Shown one piece after another: positions 24,617 through 36,090 of a stretch of DNA of 64,000 nt. Every line of letters starts with the position of its first letter. Position 1 is the stretch's first letter. This stretch comes from Neonectria sp. B-13 (Eukaryota; Ascomycota; Sordariomycetes; Hypocreales; Nectriaceae). A program made the position numbers and the translations under genes. The DNA is taken from assembly GCA_002682825.1 (NCBI GenBank), contig NOKP01000001.1, positions 2,072,464 through 2,136,463 of the forward strand. The letters are read 5' to 3'. Below the pieces are notes generated by a model. It saw nothing but the letters and a program-made list of their open reading frames with translations. It was not told where the DNA came from and ran no database searches.

Positions 24617-25639
24617 TCACAGAGACGACTTCAAACTTCCGTTCAACACAACATTCGCCCACTTGGCCACCTGTCCATTGACCCCCTCCGCCGCCTGCGT
24701 CAACGCCCAGTGCGATGCCTTTACCTCGCCCCTCGTCAAGTCCTCAAAGTGCTTGTCCATGCCCTTGGACATGGACGGCGGCAGCGCCACGTCGTCGGTC
24801 GCCGTGATGAACAGCGCCGGCATCGCGAACTTGTGGCCCTGATCCGCAAACGCCTGCTCGTCCCTGTGGTTCAGCTCCCGCAGCCGGTACCAGTTCAGCG
24901 GGCCGCGCAGCTGCGGCGCCTCCTTGCGCATGTACTCGTGCACGTAGTAGTCGAGCTCGTCCGCCGAGAGCAGCGGCGCCGGCCCCAGGAGCGCCAGGTT
25001 GTCGAACTGTATGCCCTCCAGCGCCTTGAAGCCCACCTCGCCGTTGGGCCCGCGCCCGCCGTACATGGCGTTGAGGAACTGTCGGATCTTCTCCTCGCCC
25101 TGGATCTGGCTCTCGACCTCGGGGCCCTTGAACTGCAGCTGGTACGTGAAGTTGGGCAGGTGGCCGCTGCCGATGATGGCTTCCATCGGGATGAAGGTGG
25201 CCATCGGCACCGTGTACGGCGTGCATACGCTGAAGATGCCCTTGATCAGCTCCGGATGCCACATGGCGATTCTCCAGGCGACCGCACCGCCCCAGTCATG
25301 GCCGCCGAGGATGATCTGTCCTTCGCCGACGAACTTCCGCGCGAGCTCGTTGATGTCCGCCGCGATGTTCTTGTACGTGTACTCCTCCAGGGCCAGCGGC
25401 GCATCCGTCCCGCCGTAACCCAGCATGTCCGGGACGACAACCTGGAACCCCAATGACATGAAGTAAGGCACCTGGCAACGCCATCCGAACCCCAGGTCCG
25501 GGAAGCCGTGAACTAGGACCATCGTGGCGACAGGCTCACCCTCGGGCTGCCCGACGATGTACTTGTATGTCTTGCCCCGAATAAGGGCCGTCTCGGTTTT
25601 GACCCTGGGGTCATTGGGCACCAGCTTATCGGGAGCCAT
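24617..25639 (-). CDS. Epoxide-hydrolase-like alpha/beta hydrolase
   Basis: A single exon of 340 residues shows the alpha/beta-hydrolase fold typical of soluble epoxide hydrolases. Oxyanion-hole motif HGFP is at residues 44-47 and nucleophile motif GGHDWGG has Asp115. An acid of the D282/D283 pair lies in TATDD, and the likely catalytic His310 is in ASHWALTQ. A cap region lies between residues about 140 and 250, with several Tyr residues that could supply the cap tyrosines. The family hydrolyses epoxides to vicinal diols; haloalkane dehalogenases are close relatives, so the substrate is not settled. The frame continues 87 codons upstream, but MAPDKLVPND is the natural start and the upstream part is low-quality sequence. 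No secretion signal is evident, so a cytosolic enzyme is likely. Confidence 0.88.
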   Translation of the reverse strand: MAPDKLVPNDPRVKTETALIRGKTYKYIVGQPEGEPVATMVLVHGFPDLGFGWRCQVPYFMSLGFQVVVPDMLGYGGTDAPLALEEYTYKNIAADINELARKFVGEGQIILGGHDWGGAVAWRIAMWHPELIKGIFSVCTPYTVPMATFIPMEAIIGSGHLPNFTYQLQFKGPEVESQIQGEEKIRQFLNAMYGGRGPNGEVGFKALEGIQFDNLALLGPAPLLSADELDYYVHEYMRKEAPQLRGPLNWYRLRELNHRDEQAFADQGHKFAMPALFITATDDVALPPSMSKGMDKHFEDLTRGEVKASHWALTQAAEGVNGQVAKWANVVLNGSLKSSL

Positions 25640-26705
25640 GATTGTATCGTTTTGAGGATGATGTGTTGGTGTGGTGTCTAATGGTCTGTCAGTCTGTGTA
25701 TCGGAGCCCTGAGACGACAATTTCCAAGACCAAATAAAGAGGAAGCAAAGAAGATTCGCACGACCAAAGCAAGCACTCCTCAACTTCCCGCAAAACAGGG
25801 CCACAACATCATTTATAAAGAACTCAAACAACGCATCAATTAGGATCCCTGGGGTTGCATAACTCACAGTAGCCGGCAGATACGTCACTGGACAAAGCAC
25901 TTAGCAGGGGTCCAACTCAAAACCAGGGATTCCCCTCCGACCAAAGCGTCCTGATTCAATGCAAGAACAGAGTTAACAAAAAAGCACGATGACGGCAAAC
26001 AAACCAAGAACTAGCCGAGGCGAGGTGTTTTTATATATCTCGCCGGACCTCACCGACACGAATTGAACCACCGGAGCACGGTCAACGGGGTTCAAGTGGG
26101 ACGCCGCGTCGGAGGTTGCGGACAAAAATATAGATAGGGTGGAGAGCCGAGGCTCAAGCGGAAGCGACTTCCCATCTTGTCCATCACCGCCGCATATGAC
26201 GACAATATGTGCTGGTGTGTCACTATGTTGTCGTGCGGTGTGCGGCATGCGATACGGGTGCGTCACGGAGTGAAACATACCCTCAGTCATCTTGCAGGCT
26301 AGCAAGACCTTGAGGATAGTGGAGGTCGGTTCCGCAGGACACGGCGCGGGCCGATATGTTTGTCATAACTCATAAAACCAGCCGAGGCAAATCCTTATTA
26401 CGCCCAGGAACACCTGCCAGTCTTCAGACATATTATAACTATGATCGAGTCTGTGGACCTCCATTATGGGTATCGAATAATAGTTTGGTATCTTAAAAGT
26501 TTGGGAAATCCCAACGTTAAACGCTTCCCGGCAATGATAGCAAGCACCGCATCTCAACGACGGCCAGCCCGTACCACATTCTCACACCGAACCAGCTCAT
26601 TACACCTCCCCTCCCCAAAGAAAGCTCCAAAGAAGGCAGCGTGTGGGACACAGAGCTATAGCTGCCGGTAGCACACATCAATTCCGGTTCAGGCGTATGA
26701 TCGGT
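25640..26705. other. Intergenic region upstream of the hydrolase
   Basis: About 1.07 kb lie between the hydrolase start and the pinin-domain gene's stop. It should contain the hydrolase promoter and the 3' UTR of the pinin-domain gene. No further gene or clear element was recognised. Confidence 0.55.
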
Positions 26706-27709
26706 TCAGTAGATCACCATATCCTCATCCGCTTCCTCGAGCACGTCCGCCGACTCGTCGTGGTGGTTGTGATGATGATGGTGATGTTGTTGACTCTTCT
26801 CCTTGTCCGGAGCCTGAGCCGGGTGGTCTGAGCCGTTCGTGCCCCGCGAGTGCTTGTCTGCGGGATCTTCACTAGGGAGTGCCGATACGGGAGGCTCCCC
26901 AGGGGTTACGGATCTGGCGGGTCGGGTAGGTCGTCCGTGGTCTCTCTCATGCCGTTGCTTTCGCGCATTGAAAGCCTCTAATTCCCTATCGACAGTTGCC
27001 TTGGCGTTCCGGACTTGCTCATCGATCTCATCTTCTTGTTCTGGAGTGAACTTCCATGGGAGATAGCACTAAACATTTAGTCAGTTGCAGAGTCAATGAG
27101 CAGAACTAAGAGAGACCTACAATCTGAGGATGTGATTTTGTCCGTAAAAACTTCGCCATAGCGAGCAGCTTGGAGTGCTTGTTCCGCATCTGGTTCCAGG
27201 AGTCAGTTCACAACTCGGGCCACATCTCTACCATTCAGACTCACCACTTCTTCCTCAAACACGACCTGCTCCGACATGCGAATCCCAGTCAAGCGCGAAA
27301 GTTTCTCGGCCCGTACCTTGTCGTCCTCGGCCCTCTGTTTCTGCTGCCGTTCTTGTTGTCGCCGTTCAATCTCCAGGCGCCGTTTCTGCTGCGAGCTGCC
27401 GGTCGTCTGACTCAGAGTGCTGAGCAGGCCGCCGAACAGGCGCTTCCCGCGCTTCTTCTCCTCCTGCGTCGCGGACTTGCGGCGATCGTGGTCGGCGTTC
27501 GGGGCGCTCCCGTACGAGCCGCGACGGGCTTGGGGAGAATCCCGTCTTGATCGTCGCTCGGCAGGGTCGTGGTCGTCGTCATGATGCCTGACTCGCTTCG
27601 GGGAGGCGTCCTGATGGTCGTCTCGCGATGCCTTTCTCTTGAGGCTTTCCGACTCGTCTATGTCGTGTGGCGAGACATCCACACTCGTATTCAACGTGGC
27701 ACCATCCAT
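26706..27709 (-). CDS. Pinin/SDK/MemA-domain protein
   Basis: Exons 27709-27245, 27189-27121 and 27068-26706 (introns of 55 and 52 bp) encode 298 residues. The N-terminus is rich in Asp, Arg, His and Ser. The conserved core begins at KKRGKRLFGGLLSTLSQ and runs into a charged helix (RRLEIERRQQERQQKQR). After splicing it continues as MRNKHSKLLAMAKFLRTKSH, then CYLPWKFTPEQEDEI. This is the pinin/SDK/MemA domain; in animals pinin sits in spliceosomal and exon-junction complexes. The C-terminus holds a His-rich run and ends in acidic EEADEDMVIY. A nuclear role in mRNA processing is inferred from the family. It is divergently paired with the SF3b subunit gene only 509 bp away. Confidence 0.88.
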
Positions 27710-28218
27710 TGGACGGTCTCTGCGAGTCGATTAGCGGTTGGCATGAACGGACCAGGGCCTGGCTGCATGCATACCCGTCTACCGTGGCCATAACTACTGA
27801 CAGCTGGGGTCAAGAAGCTGTCGCATCAACTGCAAGCTGCCGCCTATAATCGTAAAGGGTTCACCTTAAGCATCCAGCGAAAACCCGCTGATAGAAAAGA
27901 GAGGCAGACGGAGGGGAAGTTGTCGAGGCTGAGGATCATGTCTGAAAGGTGGGACCGTCGAATGGCCATGGTCGCAAGAGCTTCTGACAGTCGCACCAGC
28001 CACAGCGGCCCCCGCCTCGGCCCATTCCAGCGTGGTGCCATGATTGGCCCGTGCCTTGGGACGCCCCTCGAACGCGACCGAACGCCGCGGCAAGGCTGAG
28101 AAATCTCCATCGGGTGGCCATCTCCAAGCACTCAGCGACTCTGCGACCTCTTCCGCTTCTTCACCCGCAAAACCTCCCAACACAGTCTCCCACAGCCTCT
28201 CCCTCAGGCTCCATCACC
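27710..28218. promoter_or_regulatory. Shared divergent upstream region of two splicing-related genes
   Basis: The 509 bp between the two divergent ATGs must hold promoters and 5' UTRs of both the pinin-domain gene and the PHF5A/Rds3 gene. Just upstream of the pinin ATG, on the minus strand, a CTAATCGACTCGCAG stretch looks like a branch site plus acceptor, so a 5'-UTR intron is possible. No specific factor site was identified. Confidence 0.6.
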
Positions 28219-28662
28219 ATGTCTCGCCATCATCCGTAAGTCTAGCTTATCCCTACCACCGAGATATTCATCGCTAATATTGCCTCCCAGCGATCTCGTC
28301 ATGTGCCGCAAGCAGGCAGGCATCGCCATCGGCCGCCTCTGCGACAAGTGTGACGGCAAATGCCCCGTCTGCGATTCCTACGTCCGGCCCACCACCCTCG
28401 TCCGAATTTGCGACGAGTGCAGCTTCGGAAACTACCAGAATAAGTGCGTCGTCTGCGGCGGCGAGGGCATCTCGGATGCCTTCTACTGCTTCGAGTGCAC
28501 CAGGCTCGAGAAGGATCGCGATGGCTGCCCCAAGATTATCAATCTGGGTAGTTCAAGGACAGATGTGAGTTGGCATGCCTCTTATATGCTTTTATTCAAA
28601 TGCTAACAGATGCTTCTTAGTTATTCTACCAAAAGAAAACGAATCGGACTGCGAATTATTAA
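28219..28662 (+). CDS. RDS3: SF3b complex subunit PHF5A/Rds3 (SF3b14b)
   Basis: Exons 28219-28235, 28291-28564 and 28621-28662 (introns of 55 and 56 bp) give 110 residues, exactly the human PHF5A length. The protein is almost wholly conserved: [20 protein letters not shown], then a series of CxxC pairs (CDKC, CPVC, CDEC, CVVC, CFEC) that bind three zinc ions in a knotted fold. PHF5A is part of SF3b in the U2 snRNP and helps form the pocket that holds the branch-site adenosine. Only the last ten residues (KKTNRTANY) differ from the usual tail. The 17-nt first exon is fixed by the MSRHHP start and the GTAAG donor. Confidence 0.97.
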
Positions 28663-28952
28663 CAGAGCGGTGGCCTGGGTTGGGCCGCGGGTTGTTACGG
28701 TTGCAGGACGAAAACGAGCTTCGATACCTTGCATCGCTGGCGTTTGGCGCGCTGTTAGGATGGGACATGTCGCTCTGGAAATCTAGATGCGATTGGGATA
28801 CGATGAATGCGATCAATTTTGAGTGGGCATTTCTTATGTGACATGCTGGTGACATTTTGTAGCTGTGATTACCATATCTGACTTGAATATAAAACCCATC
28901 CTAAACTCCTCATGATGCATGAAAGGATATTATAATACAAAACTAAAACAGA

Positions 28953-30387
28953 TCAGATATATGTGACCTTGACCCCCATCCCAGCTGTTGCCTTGACCTT
29001 GTTCCACGATGCGCCCAGTATTCGCTGGACCCGCTCGCGAATGCCTCGGTGGCCTAGCATGAGGATGAACCCCACGATAAACGCCAGGAACCGGGCCAGC
29101 AACATAGGGTTGGCGTTGAATGATGTGCCAAGCTGCTCGATTACAGTTCGCAAACGTGTAATGACCATCGATGCGCGAGAGCTCAGTGTCGGGGCTACCG
29201 CAGCCTTGCCATTCTGTTTCTTTGCTTGCCGGGATGAAGCGGTTGACGGCGCCCGGGCAGGTCGGTTTCGGGTCACCGCCGTTGTGGTGCTCGGTGTTTC
29301 ATCGATGCCGTAATCAACTTCACTCCCTTCGCGCAGTGCGCGCTCCTCCTCTATCCTCTTCCGCTCCCTCTCCTCGTTCTCAGCACGCAACCTCTTGGAT
29401 TCTTCAATCTCCTTTCGCAGTTCCTCTTCCTGACGCTCACGCTCCTCATTAGCCTGCCTCTCCTGCTCCTGCTGGTCTTCGTGAAGGCTCTGCAGGGCTT
29501 GGAGGAAAGCTTCACGGCGCTCCTCGTCGAGAACGGGGCTCACGCTGATGAACTCTCGAGCGTAGTCCCACTCATTATTGCGTAGAAGCACGTGCAGCGT
29601 GTATAGTTCGAGGATCTTCACCCTAGAGTTGAGGTCTCTGGGGGTGTTGGCGCCGCTCGTTCCCTTGGCCGGCGATCGATAGCGATTCGACATTCGTGAT
29701 CCAGGGGTGGGTGAGTCGGCAAGCCGGCCGGCGACGTCGAGGTTGGGCGTGCTACAGGCGGCAAGGTAGGCCTCGAGCTTCTTCTGGTTGAACATCTGGT
29801 CACGGGCGTGTGCCAGCAACAAGGTTGCTCTGTCTCAGTCAGCAACACGATCATGGTTCTCGGGTGGGCATGTTCCAAACTTACAGGTTAATAACCACAT
29901 CCGAATCGACGTCACCTTCGACGCCGTGGTAGCCGTTTCTAATCACCTCGTCCCATACCTCTCCTTCTCGGACCTTGGTGCACAGGGCCCTCCAATCCTG
30001 GTTGCCGAAGGCGTCCTTGCCCTCCTCCGGCTCCAGCTCGACAATGGCATTGAGGATAGTCAAGTAGAGGCTCCAGACCTTGATGCGGGTGGTCTTGGAG
30101 GCGCGTGCGACAGGAGCGAGCTCGCCATCCTCGGCGGGTTCGGGAAGAGTGATGAGCGGCAGCAGCGTTGTCAGAGCCTCGGGGAGACGACGCGTGAGGA
30201 ATAGGGTTGAAGCTTGGCGATATGATTTTGAGATCTGGGAAGGATGGCGGGACGAGGTGGACGAGGCCGAGGCGGACGGTAAGGAAGCCGAGATGGGAGC
30301 AGCCCAGATGCTGTTGGAGAGGCCCCGAGAACCGCCAGACGTGGTCGGCATGGGGCTGAAGCCGGAATAGTGGCCGTTGGTGGACAT
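28953..30387 (-). CDS. Pex26-like peroxin, tail-anchored
   Basis: Exons 30387-29885 and 29829-28953 (intron of 55 bp) encode 459 residues. The sequence [18 protein letters not shown] near residue 55 and the later [20 protein letters not shown] fit the helical repeat region of filamentous-fungal Pex26. After the junction [16 protein letters not shown] comes [19 protein letters not shown] long Glu/Arg coiled coil (about residues 300-360) precedes a single hydrophobic segment near the C-terminus ([14 protein letters not shown]) and a short basic tail, as in a tail-anchored protein. Pex26 (yeast Pex15) anchors the Pex1-Pex6 ATPases at the peroxisome for recycling of the import receptor. The family call rests on memory of fungal homologues, so another organelle tail-anchored protein is possible. 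Confidence 0.75.
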
Positions 30388-31844
30388 GACGATCGAGGGA
30401 TGACGGTGAGGTCAAGCGGAGCTCGGGACGGACATGGAAGCGATTCCGACAATGATGGCTCTGGCGAAGTCGGCGGTCAGAGGTGAAGGCCGGATGTTGG
30501 GCCAGGGGCCAGCAGTCGATGCAGGTACGGGATGAGGAGGAAATGCGCAAGGCAAAGAGTCAATTGAGCAGACGGCGTGAGGTGAGGTGGTGATAAAAGA
30601 GACGATGGCCTGTCGCCGTGGGGAAACAAGGAGACTCGGCGCACGCGTCAGGGCGAATTGGTCGACAAGCACTACCCGTGACATGTGGTTGAACATGCCA
30701 GCCAGCCAGAAGCGAGGGAGGTGGGCATGTTTTTTCGGCCGTCCTGGCGATTTAGCCTCGGCAGCTTGGCTCGGGCTCGGGCTCTGAAGTCAGGTGGCCA
30801 CCCGCTGTAGCTTAGGTAGGTTGCACGCCAATACTGGTGAGGTTGCAGGGGGCGTAGGGGTGTCGACGGTGCCGGGGGTGGAAACCCGGGGCAGGCCGAG
30901 GCCAGAGGGTTTGCCGATGGAGATGAGCTCGAAGAGCTGTTAGCTGGTACCTGCATTCATCCAGAACGCCCCCGCTTCCCATGGCTGTTAGCGGTCTCTA
31001 GCAGGCTTGGTGAGTTCCCACAAGCTGCGCTCCGGCATAAGCGCTGTAACTCCATAACCTCCGCCAGAAGGCCCAAGCTCGCTGGAACACCCTCCAGCCA
31101 GACACCTCCCGCATTCCGACAAGAAGACCGCGGAGATCACGAACCGGTTTGAGCTGACAGAGACCTCATTTCATGCACCATCCTAAGATGTGCATTGGGT
31201 CCGTGATGGAGGGTGGCTCGTCTTCATTTCCCCTGATGTCGCTGCTCCCATCGCTTGCTTCTGATCTATCACAAGCTATTGTTGTTGTTTTTATTGCTCA
31301 ACAAGTCCTGCGCCTTGCTCAACTCCAATGCATCTCGGATTGGTCCTACACATAGTACGCATGCCTTAGTGGGAAATGTAGAAGACCTGGCCCACATGGC
31401 ACTCCGGTGATGGGAGCCGCTAGGTGAATTTACGGACTTCTTTCCGGGGAACGTCATGGAAACAACATAAACCCCCGAATAAATACAGCCCATGGCCAGA
31501 TACGGGAGATTCCAATGTTGAAGTTGCCGTTGACATCGGACTTCCCCTCCAGTCGATTGGATCTCACCCAAGCTGCCTACGTAGAATGGGGAAGCTGAAC
31601 TGCATCGAACGATGTCAACCACCAAAAAGCAATTAAGCTGGAGCGCCATGTTTCGCGATACGGCTTCTATTCGTGCTATCCAAGTAGGCAGGCCTGCGCG
31701 TGTGGGGCGGTGTAATCACAACCAACACAGTCCAATCCATCTTTTTTGGTCTCTGTCGCCGAAAACGCCGTCTGTCCAGACTAAATCCTGCCGATAATGA
31801 GTCCCGAAATCCCAAATAAATCCCCAATGCTCCATTGTGTCGTG
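30388..31844. other. Intergenic region upstream of the Pex26-like gene
   Basis: About 1.46 kb between the Pex26-like start and the haspin stop. It should carry the Pex26-like promoter and the haspin 3' UTR. No open frame here is convincing. Confidence 0.55.
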
Positions 31845-33527
31845 CTATGCCAGCCGTTTTCGGAATGACCTTCGCAACGGTGTCCCGTCGTGGGCTTCCT
31901 GGACTTCGTGAACTTCCTCTCGCGGCACTATGATGCTGTCCTCCCGCTCAAGCACCGAGTCTTCTACCCCAACGAGCTGCTCCTGCGTCATCCAGCCGGA
32001 CTCGACGGCAAAGCAGACGACGTTCGCCGCGCTTCCAAAGCATGGAACGCTCTCCTTGGCGTCCGGGTTCAGATACATCCACATCTCCTTGGACTCTTTC
32101 TTGAAGCGCGCGAGCTCCTTCTTGTCCCCTGAAAAGTGGCCCACCAGGTACTCATATAGGTACGCCAGCCAAAGCACGTTGGTGTATGGCGCATATGCGT
32201 CCCAGGAGAGTGGGCCATCAATGCCCTGGGCGTAAGGTGTGTCGTGAGCCTCGGGAGGGAGACATTTGCGGTCAGCGCGTAATAAGAAGGATCGCATCTG
32301 GCGGTAGACTTTGCATTGCGGTGCGTGGGTGCTGGTAAAGAGGCTGAGGTCCCTCTCCAGGTCGAAGGCCACCGGCGCCGCGTCGTCGATAGACAAGTCC
32401 TCGGCTCGTGATAGCCCATAGTCCAAGATGGTGATGTCCAGGCCTGAGAATCCAAAAACTCCATGGGATAAAGATCCCATTTCAATCGGAGTCCTCCTTT
32501 GCTTTATGCACAAGTTACCCTCGTGGAGATCACGGTGCTACTCCAGTTAGCTGAACTGCTCAGTGCTCGACTCAAAATGCCGTACCTCAAACATAGCGAT
32601 ATCCTCAGCCCTTGCCAATGCAATTGCCTCCAAGAAAAAGATGTCCCAGAGCTGGGCCTCGGTCTCCAGCTTCCAATCCTCCAACGCCTTTCCAGCATCG
32701 CCCAGCTCCACCACCAAGAATCGAGTCTCGTCCAGATACCGGCTCGGGGAAGGATAGAACTGCGCCCTATCTGGGTCCTGGCGCTTCATCTTCTTTTGGA
32801 ACTTTTGGTGCGTTTCGAGCAGCTCCACCGTCGTCTTCCCTTGCACCACATATCGCTCCTTGTACACAACAAACCCAGGGATGTCGGCCAGCCACTCGGA
32901 AATTCGTAGTTCGCCTTGGACGTCCTCCTCAGAATGAGGCTCTTCGTCCACCAGGCCGGATCGTACTTGGGCTTTGGTCTGAGGCTTGATAGCCGATGAT
33001 AGCCGAATGACTTTGATGATGCTCGTGCCGCGGTCATTGGTGACGCGGTACACTTCCGCGTAAGATGCCTCTGCGATCTTGTCTATCCTGTCCCCCGGCG
33101 GACAGACATCATCCCACGTCAGAGTACGCAGAGGCGTTTCTTCCTGAGACTCTTCCGGTACTATCCCGTCATCACCATTGCTGTCTTTTAGTTGAGCCTC
33201 GGGCTCTAGCTCGGGGGCCTCCGTTTGTAGAGGATCCTCTGCGTCTGGTCCATTTGAAGTCTCGTATTCCTCCTCGCGGATTAACTTAACTGGTTGATCC
33301 TCGATATCAGGTGACGGCTTCTTCGACTTCCGAGGCGATCTTCGGGGAGAGGGCTCTTCTTCGATTTTGATTGAGGTTATCCTTTCCACTAAAGACTCCA
33401 GTTGGTCCTTCTCGGTGGCCTCTAGTTGCATACGGACAGGGCTCTGAGGCAACTCAGCGAACAGCCGTTCCGCCTTTGACCTTTTTGCGGGTTTTCCATA
33501 CTTCCGTGCAGCAGTGTTTCGTGCCAT
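31845..33527 (-). CDS. Haspin-type histone H3 kinase
   Basis: Exons 33527-32586 and 32537-31845 (intron of 48 bp) give 544 residues. The intron falls just before the catalytic loop and is fixed by the motif created at the acceptor: HRDLHEGNLCIK, the haspin form of the HRD loop. It is followed by ITILDYGLSRAED, where DYG stands in place of the usual DFG, as expected for this atypical kinase family. Upstream, IDKIAEASYAEVYRV is the glycine-poor nucleotide loop and TSIIKVIRL carries the ATP-binding lysine. The N-terminal ~150 residues are charged and disordered, with a basic SPRRSPRKSKK stretch. Haspin phosphorylates histone H3 Thr3 at mitotic centromeres to recruit the Aurora B complex. Confidence 0.92.
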
Positions 33528-34632
33528 GTCGATTGTTAAGCCGTGGGCGATTGAATAAACTGGTGACTTCGCGTCGGATTCTCAGCGACATCGCGTTATG
33601 AGCAAGGAGTCGTTGGCACAGTAACAGATCACTCCGATGACCCAATCAGCTGAGATATCGTACATTAAAGTGGGTCCTATACGGCACCATTCCCGAGCAG
33701 AGAGTCGTGCGCATGCCGTTCTTGACTGTTCTATAACACTTCCATGTGTTTAACTTCGGTGAGTCTCGTGTAGGGTGGCACACTGTCAAGCGCTTGTTGT
33801 TGACAGATAAGTTCGTTGCTATTAGACGCGAACCGGTGACAACTGTCAGAATAACAAGACATCAGGAACTTGAGGTAAATAGAGCCATGATTGTCTTCGG
33901 TATCATTCAAAACATCTGTTCATACGATTCACACAAATGCGTTACATGTCCTCGAACGAGCGGATGAGACATCTGGGTCGCAAAGCGCCAATATAACCAC
34001 TGTCGACAGAGCGCAGGGTAGGTGAGGGAGGTCAAGTTTGTGAGCTTTCAGGCTACTTATTTTAAGCACTGGGCTGGCCAGTTATTCCTCGGCGCCAGCC
34101 AAAGGCAATCGGCCTATTATGCTTTTAAACCATTCAACTCATTCTTAATTCCGTCGTCCCGAGTAGAAGAGTCCAGAAGATGGGCCGTCAATCCAACGAG
34201 GGTGGAGATGCAATGGCGGAATAGCGGCGCTTGTTCGCTTAGCCATTCCACAAGGGACCAGCAAAAGGAGGACCCGTCGAGTATTGACGTTTATTACCTA
34301 GAAGAGGATTAGAGTATCAGGAAGAAAGAAACAGGGTAAAGGCATCCAGGGACAAGATGCTGAGGCTGTCGATATCTTATAAAATAGTGACATTAGCCTA
34401 GTACTGCCATGTCGTGAACCACGTGACGCAGCTTGTTCGGCGACGAACCAGATGATGCATGCATGCCCCAGATTGTCGGGCCTTGCTGCTCCACCTTTTC
34501 CGTCCGGATTCAGCAGGAGCTCTGCCAGTGGGCGCCCACTCTTCCACCTTAGTTTTCTGTCTCCTGGAGGCGTGGCCACAACCAACTCCTCTTCTTCCAA
34601 GGCTCAAGCTTCCTCCGTCATCAACCTTGACA
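33528..34632. promoter_or_regulatory. Divergent upstream region of haspin and CCDC47-like genes
   Basis: The 1.1 kb between two divergent start codons should hold both promoters. It is richer in A/T than the flanking exons. No specific element was recognised. Confidence 0.5.
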
Positions 34633-36090
34633 ATGGCCGAATTCTTCAGAAACGCCTTCGGCGGCGCCAAGTCAGAGGCGCCTGCTGCTGCCTCGAGCGT
34701 AGACTCCGGTGAGTCTTCTTCCTGTTCCTGTTCCTGTTCCTCCTGCTCTCCCCTCAGCGACGATCCCGCGCGTTTGTACCCCTGTGGTATAGTGCCGATG
34801 CGACACGCGCGGAAATGCTCGTCTGATACTGGCGACAGGACTCACGACTGACGCGCAACCCCTACAGACTTCGCAGACTTCGCAGAAGCTCCCAGCCCCG
34901 TTCCCGTTTCCGAGGTCGTCGATGCCACCATTGCCGCCGCCTCCCCTTCGGCCACGGCTCCTCCTTACACCGCGTGGTACAATGTCCACGAGCGCCACTC
35001 CATCTCCGAGTTCAGGATGGAGGGCATCATCATACTGATGGCGTCCTTCATCTTCCTTGTCCACATAATTGGCGCCCGCGCCAATCGCTCCAAGGCCAAG
35101 GCCTGGATCCGCGCCAACGCCCCTGTTCTTAAGAGCGAGTTTGCTCTCGTTGGCTTTAGCGGCGTTCCCACCATGGACGACGATGTTAAGCCCGACACCC
35201 TCATCAAGGAGAAGTCGCTTTTCGAGTTTGCAACTTACGCTACGGGCCGACAGAATGCTGCCTTCATGGACGTCAAGCTCACCTTGACCAAGAAGTTCAA
35301 CCCTATTGTCAACGCCTTTGAGACCGGCCTCGGCTACTTCACCGAGTCCTTCTCCGTTCCCTACGATGTCATGGAGGCCACCACCTACACTTTCGATGGC
35401 AAGGAGAGCCTGACTGTCCCCTCTCTGCCCGGTACCGCTGAGGCGCGTGCCAAGGATCCCAAGAGCACCTATGACGGCTTTGTCTGGGCTGTCGTCAACA
35501 AGAACAACATGCAGCAGGCTCGCGAGGAGCGATACGACCTGTCTCTTACCCTCACCAAGGACAACTCCAAGCTACCCGTCTGGACAACTGTTATGAGCGA
35601 GAGTGCCGAGATCACCGAGGCCCTTCTCACCCCGGAGCTGGCCGATGCCGTTAAGTCTGCTGGCGAACTGCTCGAATACCTCATCATCTCGGACCAGCCT
35701 ACAGACAAGCCCGCAACCATCGACGAGACCACCCCCCGCAAGCGCATCTTCCTCAAGTACCGCCTGCCCTCCGGCAGCAACTACGATGACCTCCTGCCTA
35801 TCTTCTCCTACTTCCTGCGACTCCCCGATGTCCTCGTCAAGGTGGCCCACTTCCGCCCCGAGGTTCTCAAGAAGGTCCGCAACATCCGCGAGAGTATGAT
35901 CAGCGAGCTCAAGAAAGCCGTCGAGGATGAACGCGCTGAGGAGCGCCTTGTCGATAAGGAGAAGGCCCGCAAGGCTAAGCGCGAGGCTGACCTCAAGGGT
36001 CTTGACGCCAAGGCCCAAAAGAAGTACCTTGACAAGGAGAGGGAGAAGGAGCTGCGCAAGTCGCAGAAGAAGTCGACTATGCGCGGTTAA
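34633..36090 (+). CDS. CCDC47-like ER membrane protein (DUF1682)
   Basis: Exons 34633-34708 and 34868-36090 (intron of 159 bp) give 432 residues. The protein starts MAEFFRNAFGGAK and continues through the splice as DFADFAEAPSPVPVSE. One membrane span lies at residues about 76-93 (GIIILMASFIFLVHIIGA), followed by a conserved cytosolic domain with WIRANAPVLKSEFALVGF and then LPDVLVKVAHFRPEVLKKVR. The C-terminus is a Lys/Glu/Arg-rich coiled coil (about residues 360-432). This is the layout of the DUF1682/CCDC47 family. In animals CCDC47 is part of the PAT and multipass translocon machinery that helps insert membrane proteins at the ER. The intron contains three copies of TCCTGT. The role in fungi is inferred. 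Confidence 0.88.

Noticed and set aside
24710..25456. Plus-strand 248-codon frame
   Set aside because: It is the antisense shadow of the epoxide-hydrolase-like gene, with Arg/Leu/Val-rich composition typical of a mirrored GC-rich exon.
26035..26110. A tRNA gene, from a GGTTCAATTC-like string on the minus strand
   Set aside because: The bases around the loop do not form a T-stem and no acceptor stem can be found.
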